64,000 nucleotides of DNA from an uncultured Collinsella sp. (GTDB taxonomy: Bacteria > Actinomycetota > Coriobacteriia > Coriobacteriales > Coriobacteriaceae): assembly GCA_959019945.1 (NCBI GenBank), contig CAUEQD010000009.1, positions 1 to 64,000 on the forward strand, read 5' to 3'. This document shows positions 37,343 through 46,795 of this stretch, in pieces. The first letter of the stretch is position 1; each line of letters starts with the position of its first letter. The notes under the pieces are model-generated. The model did no database searches and had not been told where the DNA came from. It was given only the letters and a program-made list of their open reading frames with translations. The position numbers and the translations under genes are program-made.

Positions 37343-37450
37343 GCGGTTTGGGGCATTGCTCGCTACTGCGGACAGTCCTGCTCGCACGAAGGCCACATTA
37401 AGTGGCCTTCGGCTCGTGCGGAACTTGTATCGAGCAAAGTCCCAAACCGC
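37343..37450 (-). ncRNA. Nested-hairpin element, copy 2, downstream of valS
   Basis: Read on the minus strand, the outer stem (37431-37450 with 37343-37362) is 20 bp with one wobble and one mismatch. The inner hairpin is CGCACGA, bulge GCCGA, AGGCCAC, loop TTAAT, GTGGCCT and TCGTGCG, then AGCAGGACTG. It shares copy 1's bulge and lower stem, while the apical and outer stems differ but still pair. Confidence 0.6.
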
Positions 37451-37551
37451 TCCCATGGCGGTTACGTGGTTGTTTGTAACTGGTGGGTTAGGGCCACTTG
37501 GTTGTGGCCTTGTTCTCGCTGCAAAGCGGTGTTTGGCTGATATTTTGAATG

Positions 37552-37585
37552 GAAGGGGCTCGTTGTTGATTCGGGCCTCTTTTTA
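37552..37585 (+). terminator. Possible terminator or attenuator just before folC
   Basis: AGGGGCTCG and CGGGCCTCT can pair with two wobbles and are followed by TTTTT, about 20 nt before the folC start. The rest of the gap after the nested element shows no gene. Confidence 0.4.
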
Positions 37586-37605
37586 TGTTGAGGGGACTTT
37601 GGGTT

Positions 37606-38949
37606 ATGGCTAAGCGTTCTGGGTCGTATTCTGTGCCGTTCTCGTTTGAGCTGCTTTCGTTTGATGAGGCTGTGGGACTTGCTGCTGATACGGGGCGGAT
37701 TTCTGGGGATGCTGGTCCTCTGCTCGAGACGGTTGTCGATATGCTCGATGAGCTTGGGCGTCCGGACGAGTATTTCGATTGCATTCAGGTTGCCGGTACT
37801 AATGGCAAGACTTCGACCACGCGTTTTTCGGCTGCCATTCTTCGCGGCGAGGGGCTCAAGACCGCGCTGTATACGTCGCCGCAGCTGGTGCGCTATCCCG
37901 AGCGCATGGAGGTTGACGGGCGCGTTGTGAGCGACGAGGCCTTTGCCCGTGGTGTTTCTGTTGCTGTTGAGGCGGGACATCGCGTGAATGCCCGTCGTGT
38001 GGCGGCGGGGGAGCGTGCCTATACCATCACGCCGTTTGACCTGCTGACGGCTGCTGCACTTGTGGTGTTTGCCGAGGCTCGCGTGGATGTTGCCGTGCTT
38101 GAGGTTGGCATGGGCGGACGCTGGGATGCTACGAGTGCGACCGATCCCGTCGCCGTTGCCATCACCGGCATTGGGCTAGATCACACACGTATTTTGGGCG
38201 ACACGCTCGAGGCCATTGCAGGGGAGAAGGCTGCGGTCATTAAGCCCGGACGCCTGGTTGTGCTGGGCGAGGGTACACATGAGGCGAGCGTTCAGCGTGT
38301 GATGGATGCCCGTTGCCGTGAGTGCGGCGTTGTGCCACTCGTGGTGAGCCATACGACGACCAAACTTCCGGCACATGTGGGTGATACGGTGGAGTTTAGC
38401 TGCACCACGCCGCGTGCCATCTATACGTCGAGCATGGTTAAGCCGGCGTATCAGCCGCAGAATGCCGCGTGCGCGATTATGCTGTGCGAGGGCTATCTGA
38501 GCCGCGAGCTCGACCACGATGCGCTCGACGCTTCGCTTATGGGCTGCCCAACGCCGGGTCGCTTTGATGTGCTGGGAACCGATCCGCTCAAGCTGATTGA
38601 CGCCTGCCATAACCCCCAGAGCTGCGAGAACTTTGTGAGCGCACTGGACGAGATCGATCCGTGCGTAGAGAATCGCCCCACGCTGCTGTGCGCCGCGCTG
38701 GCCGACAAGGACGTGGCGGGCATCGTCGACGTACTTGTTCCGGCCTTCCCTCGCGTGATCGTGACGCAGACCGATTCCGACCGCGCCCTGCCGGCAGAGG
38801 AACTCGCCGCCCTGGTGGACGCCGATAAGCTCGCGGGTGTGTATCCCAGCGTATCCGAGGCCCTCGCGGCCTTCGATGCAGCCAACGAGCCCTTCGTAGC
38901 AGCCGGCACCATAACCCTAGCCGGCGAAGTAGCCGGCCTGCTGCGCTAA
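37606..38949 (+). CDS. folC: Folylpolyglutamate synthase/dihydrofolate synthase
   Basis: 447 residues of the Mur ligase family. The P-loop IQVAGTNGKTSTT, the SPQLVRYPERMEVDG folate-binding segment, EVGMGGRWDATSAT and the C-terminal DACHNPQSCENFVSAL motif are all present. It adds glutamate to folates. ATG at 37606 follows GAGGGGAC; an earlier ATG at 37585 is less likely. Confidence 0.9.
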   Translation: MAKRSGSYSVPFSFELLSFDEAVGLAADTGRISGDAGPLLETVVDMLDELGRPDEYFDCIQVAGTNGKTSTTRFSAAILRGEGLKTALYTSPQLVRYPERMEVDGRVVSDEAFARGVSVAVEAGHRVNARRVAAGERAYTITPFDLLTAAALVVFAEARVDVAVLEVGMGGRWDATSATDPVAVAITGIGLDHTRILGDTLEAIAGEKAAVIKPGRLVVLGEGTHEASVQRVMDARCRECGVVPLVVSHTTTKLPAHVGDTVEFSCTTPRAIYTSSMVKPAYQPQNAACAIMLCEGYLSRELDHDALDASLMGCPTPGRFDVLGTDPLKLIDACHNPQSCENFVSALDEIDPCVENRPTLLCAALADKDVAGIVDVLVPAFPRVIVTQTDSDRALPAEELAALVDADKLAGVYPSVSEALAAFDAANEPFVAAGTITLAGEVAGLLR

Positions 38950-38963
38950 CCCATCCCCTCATC

Positions 38964-39030
38964 AGTTGCGGTGAAATACGGACTGTTTTCTGGGCTAGAA
39001 GCCTTAAATAGTCCGTATCTCACCTCAACT
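38964..39030. repeat. 67-bp palindromic element, degenerate second copy
   Basis: The left arm (38964-38987) is identical to the left arm at 1203. The right arm (39007-39030) has three mismatches. Total length and loop length (19 nt) match the first copy. It sits between convergent folC and the peptidase gene. Confidence 0.8.
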
Positions 39031-39052
39031 TAGTTTGGGGTTTGGGGATGGG

Positions 39053-40141
39053 TTAGTCTAGGCGGACTGGATCGTGGGGGTAGGCGTTGAGAATCTCGAC
39101 GCCGTTCTCGGTCACCAGGGCCAGGTCCTCGATGCGGACGCCGGTGCGGCCGGGGAGGTAGATGCCCGGTTCGATGGAGAACGTCATGCCAGGCTCTACG
39201 ACTTGATCGTTGACGAGCGAGACATCGCCTGGCTCGTGGTCCTGCAGGCCGATCGAGTGTCCCAGGCGATGTGTAAAGTACTGCCCATAGCCCGCATCCT
39301 CAATCACGCCGCGCGCGGCGCGGTCCAGGTCGCACATGCGCACGCCCGGTGCGATGAGCGCCTCGGCGGCCTCGTTGGCACGGCGCACGATGTCGTAGAT
39401 GCGTGCCGTCTCCTCGTCCGGCTCGCCCCAAAAGAACGTGCGCGTCATGTCCGAGCAATAGTTGCGGCGACGTCCACCAATGTCGAACAGCACCACGTCG
39501 CCACGCTTGAGCACGGTGTCGTCGGGCTCGTGATGCGGGTCGCCGGCGTTGGCGCCAAAGCTCACGATCGGCGGAAAGCTAAAGCCCTCGCAGCCGTGCT
39601 TTCGATACAGGCCGAGCATCTGGTCGGCAATTTCGCGCTCCGTTACGCCCTCGTGGACGAGTTTGATCGCGTCGGCCATCACGGCGTCGTTGGCGGCCGA
39701 AGATGCACGCATGAGTTCCTGCTCGGCGGCATCCTTGTAGGTGCGCGCGGCGGTGACGGCAAAGTCGCCCAGGAAAAACTCGCTTGCGGCGTGGCGCTCC
39801 ATGAGCGGCATCAAAAAGCCGGAGCGCATGACGGTATCGATGCCGAGCGGTTTGGTCGGATCGATCTCGCGAACGATGGCGTCGGCCACAACGTCAGTAT
39901 CGGTGTGATAGGCTACGCGGGCATTGTCGTACTCGGGCAGCTGATGCAGCGCGTTGACCAAGATCACGGGCTCGCTACCGCGCGCGAGCAGCACACCGCA
40001 AAAACGCTCGAACATATCGGCATAAAAACCGGTCAGGTAGTAGATCGACCACGGGTCGTTTACGAGTAGCTGCGCGCCGGGGTGCTGAGCCTCGAGTGCA
40101 TCGAGCACGCGCGCCACACGCTGATCATCGACATGTGCCAT
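39053..40141 (-). CDS. M24-family metallopeptidase (Xaa-Pro aminopeptidase-like)
   Basis: 362 residues. An N-terminal creatinase-like domain (LVNDPWSIYYLTGF) precedes the pita-bread catalytic domain. Expected metal ligands are the Asps in LFDIGGRRRNYCSDMTR, His in HRLGHSIGLQDHE, and Glus in FSIEPGIYLPGR and RIEDLALVTENG. It would release N-terminal residues before proline, or act on dipeptides as PepQ. ATG at 40141 follows AAAGGATG. Confidence 0.88.
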   Translation of the reverse strand: MAHVDDQRVARVLDALEAQHPGAQLLVNDPWSIYYLTGFYADMFERFCGVLLARGSEPVILVNALHQLPEYDNARVAYHTDTDVVADAIVREIDPTKPLGIDTVMRSGFLMPLMERHAASEFFLGDFAVTAARTYKDAAEQELMRASSAANDAVMADAIKLVHEGVTEREIADQMLGLYRKHGCEGFSFPPIVSFGANAGDPHHEPDDTVLKRGDVVLFDIGGRRRNYCSDMTRTFFWGEPDEETARIYDIVRRANEAAEALIAPGVRMCDLDRAARGVIEDAGYGQYFTHRLGHSIGLQDHEPGDVSLVNDQVVEPGMTFSIEPGIYLPGRTGVRIEDLALVTENGVEILNAYPHDPVRLD

Positions 40142-40235
40142 GAAACATCCTTTCGCTAGGCTGCCACCATGGTATCCCAAGCCCGGCACATAGGGACGTT
40201 CCTTTTATGCTGGCACCTTGGGACACTCCTTGCAA

Positions 40236-40271
40236 AAGCAGCTATAAGAGCCCGTCCCAAATTAGCTGCTT
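40236..40271 (-). terminator. Terminator of the minus-strand GlpA-like operon
   Basis: On the minus strand AAGCAGCTA and TAGCTGCTT pair around an 18-nt loop and are followed by TTGC. It overlaps the end of the DUF1667 gene. The stretch 40190-40232 holds two GGGAC-TCCTT-like repeats and no gene. Confidence 0.55.
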
Positions 40272-40668
40272 AGGCTGGATCGATGTTCATGCTGGCGACT
40301 AGGTCAATGTTGGTGCCGAGAAGATCTTCCAGCACGATGTCGCCCATGCGGATGGGGGCGTTGACGACTAGGCCTCGGATGAGGGCCATGGCTTGGGCGT
40401 GGAGTGCCAGCGGGATGGCCTCAGCCGTGCGCACAGGCAGCAGCGCCTCGTCGCCGCCGGATACGGCCACGGTGGTGGTGAGCACGCGCATGGGGCAGGT
40501 GAGTTCCTGATGTGCGAATTTGTCACCGCGCGGGCAACTGTCGCCGGTCACGGAGCGCACCTCTGCCACGGCGCCGTCTGCGTCACGCTCTACCTCTACG
40601 GTCAGAAGGCATTCGGATGGGCAGGTCGTGCAGTTGAACTTGAGCGTCTCGATCGCGTTCGTGCTCAT
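40270..40668 (-). CDS. DUF1667 protein
   Basis: 132 residues. FNCTTCPSECLLTVEVERD and VTGDSCPRGDKFAHQE provide a set of four Cys that could bind an Fe-S cluster or zinc. CPMRVLTTTVAV is typical of DUF1667, which follows GlpA-like and NAD/FAD oxidoreductase genes in many anaerobes. It probably serves as a small electron-transfer or assembly partner. ATG at 40668 lies 4 nt after the upstream stop. Confidence 0.8.
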   Translation of the reverse strand: MSTNAIETLKFNCTTCPSECLLTVEVERDADGAVAEVRSVTGDSCPRGDKFAHQELTCPMRVLTTTVAVSGGDEALLPVRTAEAIPLALHAQAMALIRGLVVNAPIRMGDIVLEDLLGTNIDLVASMNIDPA

Positions 40669-40672
40669 GGTT

Positions 40673-42025
40673 TTACGCCTCCTCAACGGGATCGACGGAC
40701 AGGACAATTTCGCTAGCACCTAGGTCGAGTGCGCGCTGAATAACCTTTGCCGGTAGCGGGAAGCTTTCCATAACGCTCGGCTTAAACGCTCGGACCTTGC
40801 CGACGAACAGCTCTTCGCCGTTGGCCAGGATCCGTACGCGGGCGGTATCGACTGGTCGGCGCACGCGGAAGTTGAGCTTGGTGAGTGCCACGGCCGTAAT
40901 GCGTCCCGGTAGCGCGTATCCCGCGATGCCGGCAGGGGAGACAGTGAGCTCGCAGTCCGGAACGGCGCCCGTGCCGGTCCCCAGCGCGTACGCCGCCGCA
41001 GCTGCGCCAGCCCTCTCGGACTCACACGTTACGTTGTCGGCCAGGTCGTGCACGTGCAGCACGTTGCCGCAGGCAAAGATGCCCGGCACGCCCGTCTGCA
41101 GGCTCTGGTCCACCACGGCGCCGCGCGTGCGCGGATCAAGCTCAACGCCTGCGGCAACCGAAAGCTCGTTCTTGGGAATCAATCCCACCGAAAGCAGTAG
41201 CGTGTCACACGGAACAATGCGCTCGGTCCCCGGAATGGGCGCCAGGCGCTCGTCGACTTGACTCACCTCGACGGCTTCCACGCGGTCGTGCCCAATCACG
41301 CGCGTGACGGTGGTGGACAGATGCAGCGGAATGCCAAAGTCGTCCAGGCAGTTCTTGACGTTGCGGCGCAGGCCGTTGGCGTATGGCATAAGCTCGTTCA
41401 CGCCCTCGACGGAAATCCCCTCGAGCGTGCAGCGGCGGGCCATGATGAGCCCGATATCGCCCGAACCCAAAATGACGGCGCGCGAGCCGGGTTTGAGGTT
41501 CTCGATATTGATGTATCGCTGCGCCAAGCCGGCCGTAAACACGCCGGCGGGACGGCTACCGGGAATCTTGATCTCGCTGCGCGTGCGCTCTCGGCACCCC
41601 ATAGCAAGGACGACCGCACGACCGGTGAGCTGCAGCATACCGGCGCGGCTCATGAGCGTGACGGTATGGACCGCGGTGTCTTCCGTAGGCTCGCCTGAAT
41701 CAATCCCAATCACCATGCTATCCAGGTACAGCGCGATGTCGGTCGCGCGCACCTGGTCGATAAAGCGCTGCGCGTACTCGGGACCGGTAAGCTCCTGTTT
41801 AAAGTGCGACAGGCCAAAGCCGGGGTGGATGCACTGGCGCAGGATGCCGCCCAGATGTTGCTCACGCTCCACGATAGCCACGCGCGCACCGGCCTTATGC
41901 GCGGCAAGCGCGGCTGCCATACCGGCGGGGCCTCCTCCGATGACGACCACGTCGAAGGCCTGCGTCGGCACGGCGTCCGCGGCGCCGTCGGTCGCGCTCG
42001 CTGCATTCACTTCAAAGCTCGCCAT
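40673..42025 (-). CDS. NAD(P)/FAD-dependent oxidoreductase
   Basis: 450 residues. FDVVVIGGGPAGMAAALAAH is an FAD-binding Rossmann fold, and SRAVILGSGDIGLIMARRCT is a second nucleotide-binding motif. ACGNVLHVHDLADNV is the C-terminal FAD motif. In this three-gene set it would accept electrons from the GlpA-like enzyme. No adjacent redox-active CxxC of thioredoxin reductase type was seen. The gene starts 2 nt after the upstream stop. Confidence 0.85.
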   Translation of the reverse strand: MASFEVNAASATDGAADAVPTQAFDVVVIGGGPAGMAAALAAHKAGARVAIVEREQHLGGILRQCIHPGFGLSHFKQELTGPEYAQRFIDQVRATDIALYLDSMVIGIDSGEPTEDTAVHTVTLMSRAGMLQLTGRAVVLAMGCRERTRSEIKIPGSRPAGVFTAGLAQRYINIENLKPGSRAVILGSGDIGLIMARRCTLEGISVEGVNELMPYANGLRRNVKNCLDDFGIPLHLSTTVTRVIGHDRVEAVEVSQVDERLAPIPGTERIVPCDTLLLSVGLIPKNELSVAAGVELDPRTRGAVVDQSLQTGVPGIFACGNVLHVHDLADNVTCESERAGAAAAAYALGTGTGAVPDCELTVSPAGIAGYALPGRITAVALTKLNFRVRRPVDTARVRILANGEELFVGKVRAFKPSVMESFPLPAKVIQRALDLGASEIVLSVDPVEEA

Positions 42026-42026
42026 C

Positions 42027-43490
42027 CTAGCGCACCCCCTTCAAAGGTCCCTCAACGAGCCACGAGCCAGTGTCCTCTAACAGCACCTCGCTGGGGTCGC
42101 AGCCCAACTCGCGGGCAAGGATCGCCACCACACGGCTCTGGCAAAAACCGCTCTGGCACCGACCCATGCCGGCACGGCAGCGTCGCTTGACGCCCTCGAC
42201 CGAAACCGCGCCCGGACGGCGCCGAATCGCGGCCACAATCTCGGCCTCGGGCACCGTCTCGCAGCGGCAGACTATCTGCCCCCACGCGGGGTCGAACTCA
42301 ATGAGTTCTTCCTTGCGCGCAAGCGGCGCGCGGTCAAAGTCGTCCGGCGCGCGGCGAATCGGATCCCAATCGGCCCGTTCGCGCAAAGCAACGCCCGCCT
42401 CGCGCATCACGTGCTCCATGCGCTCGGCAATAGCCGGCGCGCTCGCCACGCCTGGCGACTGAATGCCCGCCGCCTGGAACAGGCCCGGCACCACGGCCGA
42501 CTGCCCAATAAAGAAATCGTTGGTCCCCTTAATGACCGGACGCCCGCCGGCAAACGCGCGCACCACGCGGCGTGTGTCCAGATCGGGAACCAGCTTGCGC
42601 GCTCCCGTCAGCAGCGCGTTCACATCGCTCGCATAAGTCTGTGTGTCGCCCGGCTCGCGCACGGCAGCGGTCGCGGTGATCACGGTGTTGCCGTGTACGG
42701 TGCCCGTGACGATAACGCCCTTGGACACCGGCGTGGGCACGGGGTAGAGCGGCATGAGCGTGCGCGGCTCCTTGTCCAGTACCACAATGTTTCCCTGGCG
42801 CCAGACCATCTGGAACTCCTCGGCGCCGGCCATATGCGAGATTTCTGCGGCACCGTTGCCCGCGGCGTTGATCAGATAGCGGCAGCGCACATCGCCGGCG
42901 GGCGTCACCAGCGTAAAGCGTGCGGTTCCGTCGGTTGCCTCGCCGCCAGCAACCTCAATCGCTTTCACCGGCGCGGAGCGCATATATGTTACGCCGTTGG
43001 CCACGGCGTTCTCCAGCGCGGCGATGGCGACTTCAAACGGATCGACAAAACCGGTCGAGGGGCACCACAGCGCGCACGTCGCCTTGGCACTCGCGCGCGG
43101 CTCCAGCTCGTGGATGCGCTCGGGGCCGATAATAGACAGCTCGGGCACGCCGTTGACCAGGCCGTTGCTACGTAGTTTCTCCAGGTGCGCATGGTCCTCA
43201 TCGCTAAATCCCAGCACCATCGAGCCGGTTCGGCAAAACAAGAAACCCAGCTCTTGGGCCCAGGTGCCATACAGTTCGCAGCCGCGGGCGTTGACCTGCG
43301 CCTTTACGGTGCCCGGCGCCGGATCGTAGCCGGCGTGCACCAGGCCGCCGTTGGCCTTCGACGCGCCCAACGCAATATCGTTGGCCGCCTCGACCACGCA
43401 AATGGACAAGTCATACCGCGCGAGCTGTCGCGCGATGGCGCATCCGGTGATGCCCGCGCCCACAATTGCGATATCAAACGTTTCTGCCAT
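42027..43490 (-). CDS. GlpA-like FAD-dependent dehydrogenase with BFD-type Fe-S domain
   Basis: 487 residues. FDIAIVGAGITGCAIARQL binds FAD, with the DAO-fold core after it. The C-terminal part carries a BFD-like 2Fe-2S site (VCRCETVPEAEI and RCRAGMGRCQSGFC). The likely substrate is sn-glycerol 3-phosphate, since the same trio accompanies glycerol kinase elsewhere, but no glpK or glpF is in the window and other hydroxy acids are possible. ATG at 43490 follows TGGAGGCACC. Confidence 0.8.
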   Translation of the reverse strand: MAETFDIAIVGAGITGCAIARQLARYDLSICVVEAANDIALGASKANGGLVHAGYDPAPGTVKAQVNARGCELYGTWAQELGFLFCRTGSMVLGFSDEDHAHLEKLRSNGLVNGVPELSIIGPERIHELEPRASAKATCALWCPSTGFVDPFEVAIAALENAVANGVTYMRSAPVKAIEVAGGEATDGTARFTLVTPAGDVRCRYLINAAGNGAAEISHMAGAEEFQMVWRQGNIVVLDKEPRTLMPLYPVPTPVSKGVIVTGTVHGNTVITATAAVREPGDTQTYASDVNALLTGARKLVPDLDTRRVVRAFAGGRPVIKGTNDFFIGQSAVVPGLFQAAGIQSPGVASAPAIAERMEHVMREAGVALRERADWDPIRRAPDDFDRAPLARKEELIEFDPAWGQIVCRCETVPEAEIVAAIRRRPGAVSVEGVKRRCRAGMGRCQSGFCQSRVVAILARELGCDPSEVLLEDTGSWLVEGPLKGVR

Positions 43491-43507
43491 GGTGCCTCCA
43501 AGACAAG

Positions 43508-43522
43508 TTGACAAGATGTCAA
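43508..43522. promoter_or_regulatory. Palindromic operator-like site upstream of the GlpA-like operon
   Basis: TTGACA-AGA-TGTCAA is a perfect 6-3-6 palindrome about 18 bp upstream of the minus-strand start. It contains a -35-like TTGACA on both strands. A repressor site is inferred from symmetry only. Confidence 0.4.
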
Positions 43523-43656
43523 TAGGACTATCCTACGGTCTGCGCATCCCCAGCGCGGCGGCAATGCGGCGAACAGCCCCGCAACACCCGCCAACGGCAG
43601 AGGAGGGGAGACCCGGCACGGATGTCGACCTCGTCTGCCGACAGCTACGGCAACCG

Positions 43657-43955
43657 TTTGTCTCGATCTGTAACAGCTAGCTGATGATTTGGGTTCTAGA
43701 TGTTACAGATCGAGACAAACCTTCCGGCGGGTTTTGAATGTCTCGATCTGTAACAGTAAGAGGGGTTTTGGGGCCCATGATGTTACAGATCGAGATTGAA
43801 GTCGGGGAGGGATCCCTGTGTCTCAATCTGTAACAGCAAGATGGGAAATTTGGTCTCGGTCGTTATAGATCGAGACGTTTGCTCGGCGGCCTCCCTTTCG
43901 TCTCGATCTGTAACATCTAGACCCGAATTCCGCTCCTAACTGTTACAGATTGAGA
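43657..43955. repeat. Array of eight 15-bp repeats at 40-bp intervals in alternating orientation
   Basis: TCTCGATCTGTAACA or its reverse complement starts at 43661, 43701, 43741, 43781, 43821, 43861, 43901 and 43941. Orientations alternate, each separated by exactly 25 nt of differing sequence. This makes four hairpins with an 80-bp period. Copies 5, 6 and 8 carry one to three changes. Loop 1 and the reverse complement of loop 7 agree at 17 of 25 positions. The array fills a divergent gap of 566 bp that holds no gene. Confidence 0.9.
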
Positions 43956-44056
43956 TGTTTGTGTCCGCGCCGGCCCCGCCCCTAGCCGTGGTCCCATATA
44001 AACAAACCCCGTGGTAAACTTGACCGGACTGTAAATAATCCGAAAGGTACACCCCA

Positions 44057-44488
44057 ATGTCCAAGTACATCTCCGAGCTCATGTCGCCGCAGCTTATGGG
44101 CGTCGTCTATGCTTTCGTTGGCTTTATCATCGCCCTGTATGTGCTGTCGGTCGTCTATGTGTTCATCGACGCTCGCCGCCGCGGCGCCAGCGCCTACGTG
44201 GCATGGGGCTTCATCGCCCTCATCCCGTTTGTGGGTCTTATCGCCTACCTGGTCCTGCGCCCGCACTCCTACGCGGCCGACCGCGAGGAGCAGGAGCTGG
44301 ACATGGCCCTGCGCGAGCGCCAGCTTGCCCAGTACGGCACCTGCCCGCAGTGCGGCGCGCCCATCGAGAAGGACTTTGTGGTCTGCCCGGTGTGCGACAC
44401 CCAGGTTCGCAACGTCTGCCCCAGCTGCCATCGCCCGCTCGATGCGCACTGGAAGGTCTGCCCCTACTGCCGAACTCGCATCCAGTAA
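44057..44488 (+). CDS. Membrane protein with zinc-ribbon C-terminus
   Basis: 143 residues. Two predicted membrane helices (about residues 14-36 and 46-66) are followed by a soluble tail with zinc-ribbon Cys pairs CPQCGAP, CPVCDTQ, CPSCHRP and CPYCRTR. The helix pair resembles the phospholipase_D-nuclease N-terminal (PLDc_N) type. Function is unknown. It starts a plus-strand unit directly after the repeat array. Confidence 0.8.
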   Translation: MSKYISELMSPQLMGVVYAFVGFIIALYVLSVVYVFIDARRRGASAYVAWGFIALIPFVGLIAYLVLRPHSYAADREEQELDMALRERQLAQYGTCPQCGAPIEKDFVVCPVCDTQVRNVCPSCHRPLDAHWKVCPYCRTRIQ

Positions 44489-44577
44489 CGCATCCATCGC
44501 CGGGCCGGCCGCAAGCCCCGGGCGCCGCGCAACCCGCACGCGCCCACGCCCACACGATGAAGCATGCGTAGAAAATC

Positions 44578-44606
44578 GCCCGCCGTGCCATTAAGGTGCG
44601 GCGGGC
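44578..44606 (+). terminator. Hairpin upstream of thrS
   Basis: GCCCGCCGTGCC and GGTGCGGCGGGC form a 12-bp stem with one or two wobbles. It probably ends the zinc-ribbon gene transcript. Confidence 0.6.
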
Positions 44607-44607
44607 G

Positions 44608-44636
44608 CTTGTATACCAAGGCAACCTGCCTATAAT
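44608..44636 (+). promoter_or_regulatory. Promoter of thrS
   Basis: CTTGTA/TTGTAT at 44608-44614 and a consensus TATAAT at 44631-44636 are separated by 16-17 nt, about 70 bp upstream of the start. No T-box element was found in the leader. Confidence 0.55.
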
Positions 44637-44706
44637 GATGCAAGTCAAAAACGCCGAGCGCATCGCACGCACTTGCATCAGGCATCCGAGAGGAGAAAAC
44701 ATACCC

Positions 44707-46470
<1,764 letters not shown>

Positions 46471-46492
46471 GGCAAACTTTACGACAATTAAC

Positions 46493-46528
46493 AAAGGCGA
46501 CCGTCCACAAAGGGCGGTCGCCTTTTTT
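46493..46528 (+). terminator. Terminator of thrS
   Basis: GGCGACCG and CGGTCGCC stem, then TTTTTT. Confidence 0.9.
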
Positions 46529-46541
46529 ATGCCGAAATTAG

Positions 46542-46569
46542 AAAAGCCGCTGGTTGAGCGGCTTTTTTT
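46542..46569 (+). terminator. Second terminator after thrS
   Basis: GCCGCT and AGCGGC stem with a 5-nt loop, then seven T. With the first it isolates the following polysaccharide locus from thrS. Confidence 0.8.
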
Positions 46570-46582
46570 GTTGCACAAAAAG

Positions 46583-46704
46583 GTACAGGTTTTTGTAGAG
46601 GGGTATGTAGATGTACCTACTAGCAGTACATTTTGCGTAATCTGGGCAAACGCTGATTAATTGCTCGTATAATGTCGTCTGTCGAAAGATACAAAAACCT
46701 GTAC
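46583..46704. promoter_or_regulatory. Candidate invertible promoter of the polysaccharide locus
   Basis: GTACAGGTTTTTGTA (46583-46597) and TACAAAAACCTGTAC (46690-46704) are perfect 15-bp inverted repeats 92 bp apart. TATAAT at 46668-46673 lies inside and points toward the downstream genes. The layout matches phase-variable promoters ahead of capsule loci. No recombinase is in the window. Confidence 0.5.
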
Positions 46705-46795
46705 TTTTGCGACTGCGCCTAACTGCGAGCGAGAAGCCTGTTCTAAACGCCCCTGCATTTGCGTACATCGCAAAGCCAAAAGAGGGGGCGAGAAC

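Noticed and set aside
43657..43955. CRISPR array
   Set aside because: Repeats are only 15 bp, alternate in orientation and have 25-nt gaps; no cas genes are present.
43982..44539. Minus-strand gene over the zinc-ribbon protein
   Set aside because: The plus frame has membrane helices and four zinc-ribbon Cys pairs; the minus frame has neither.
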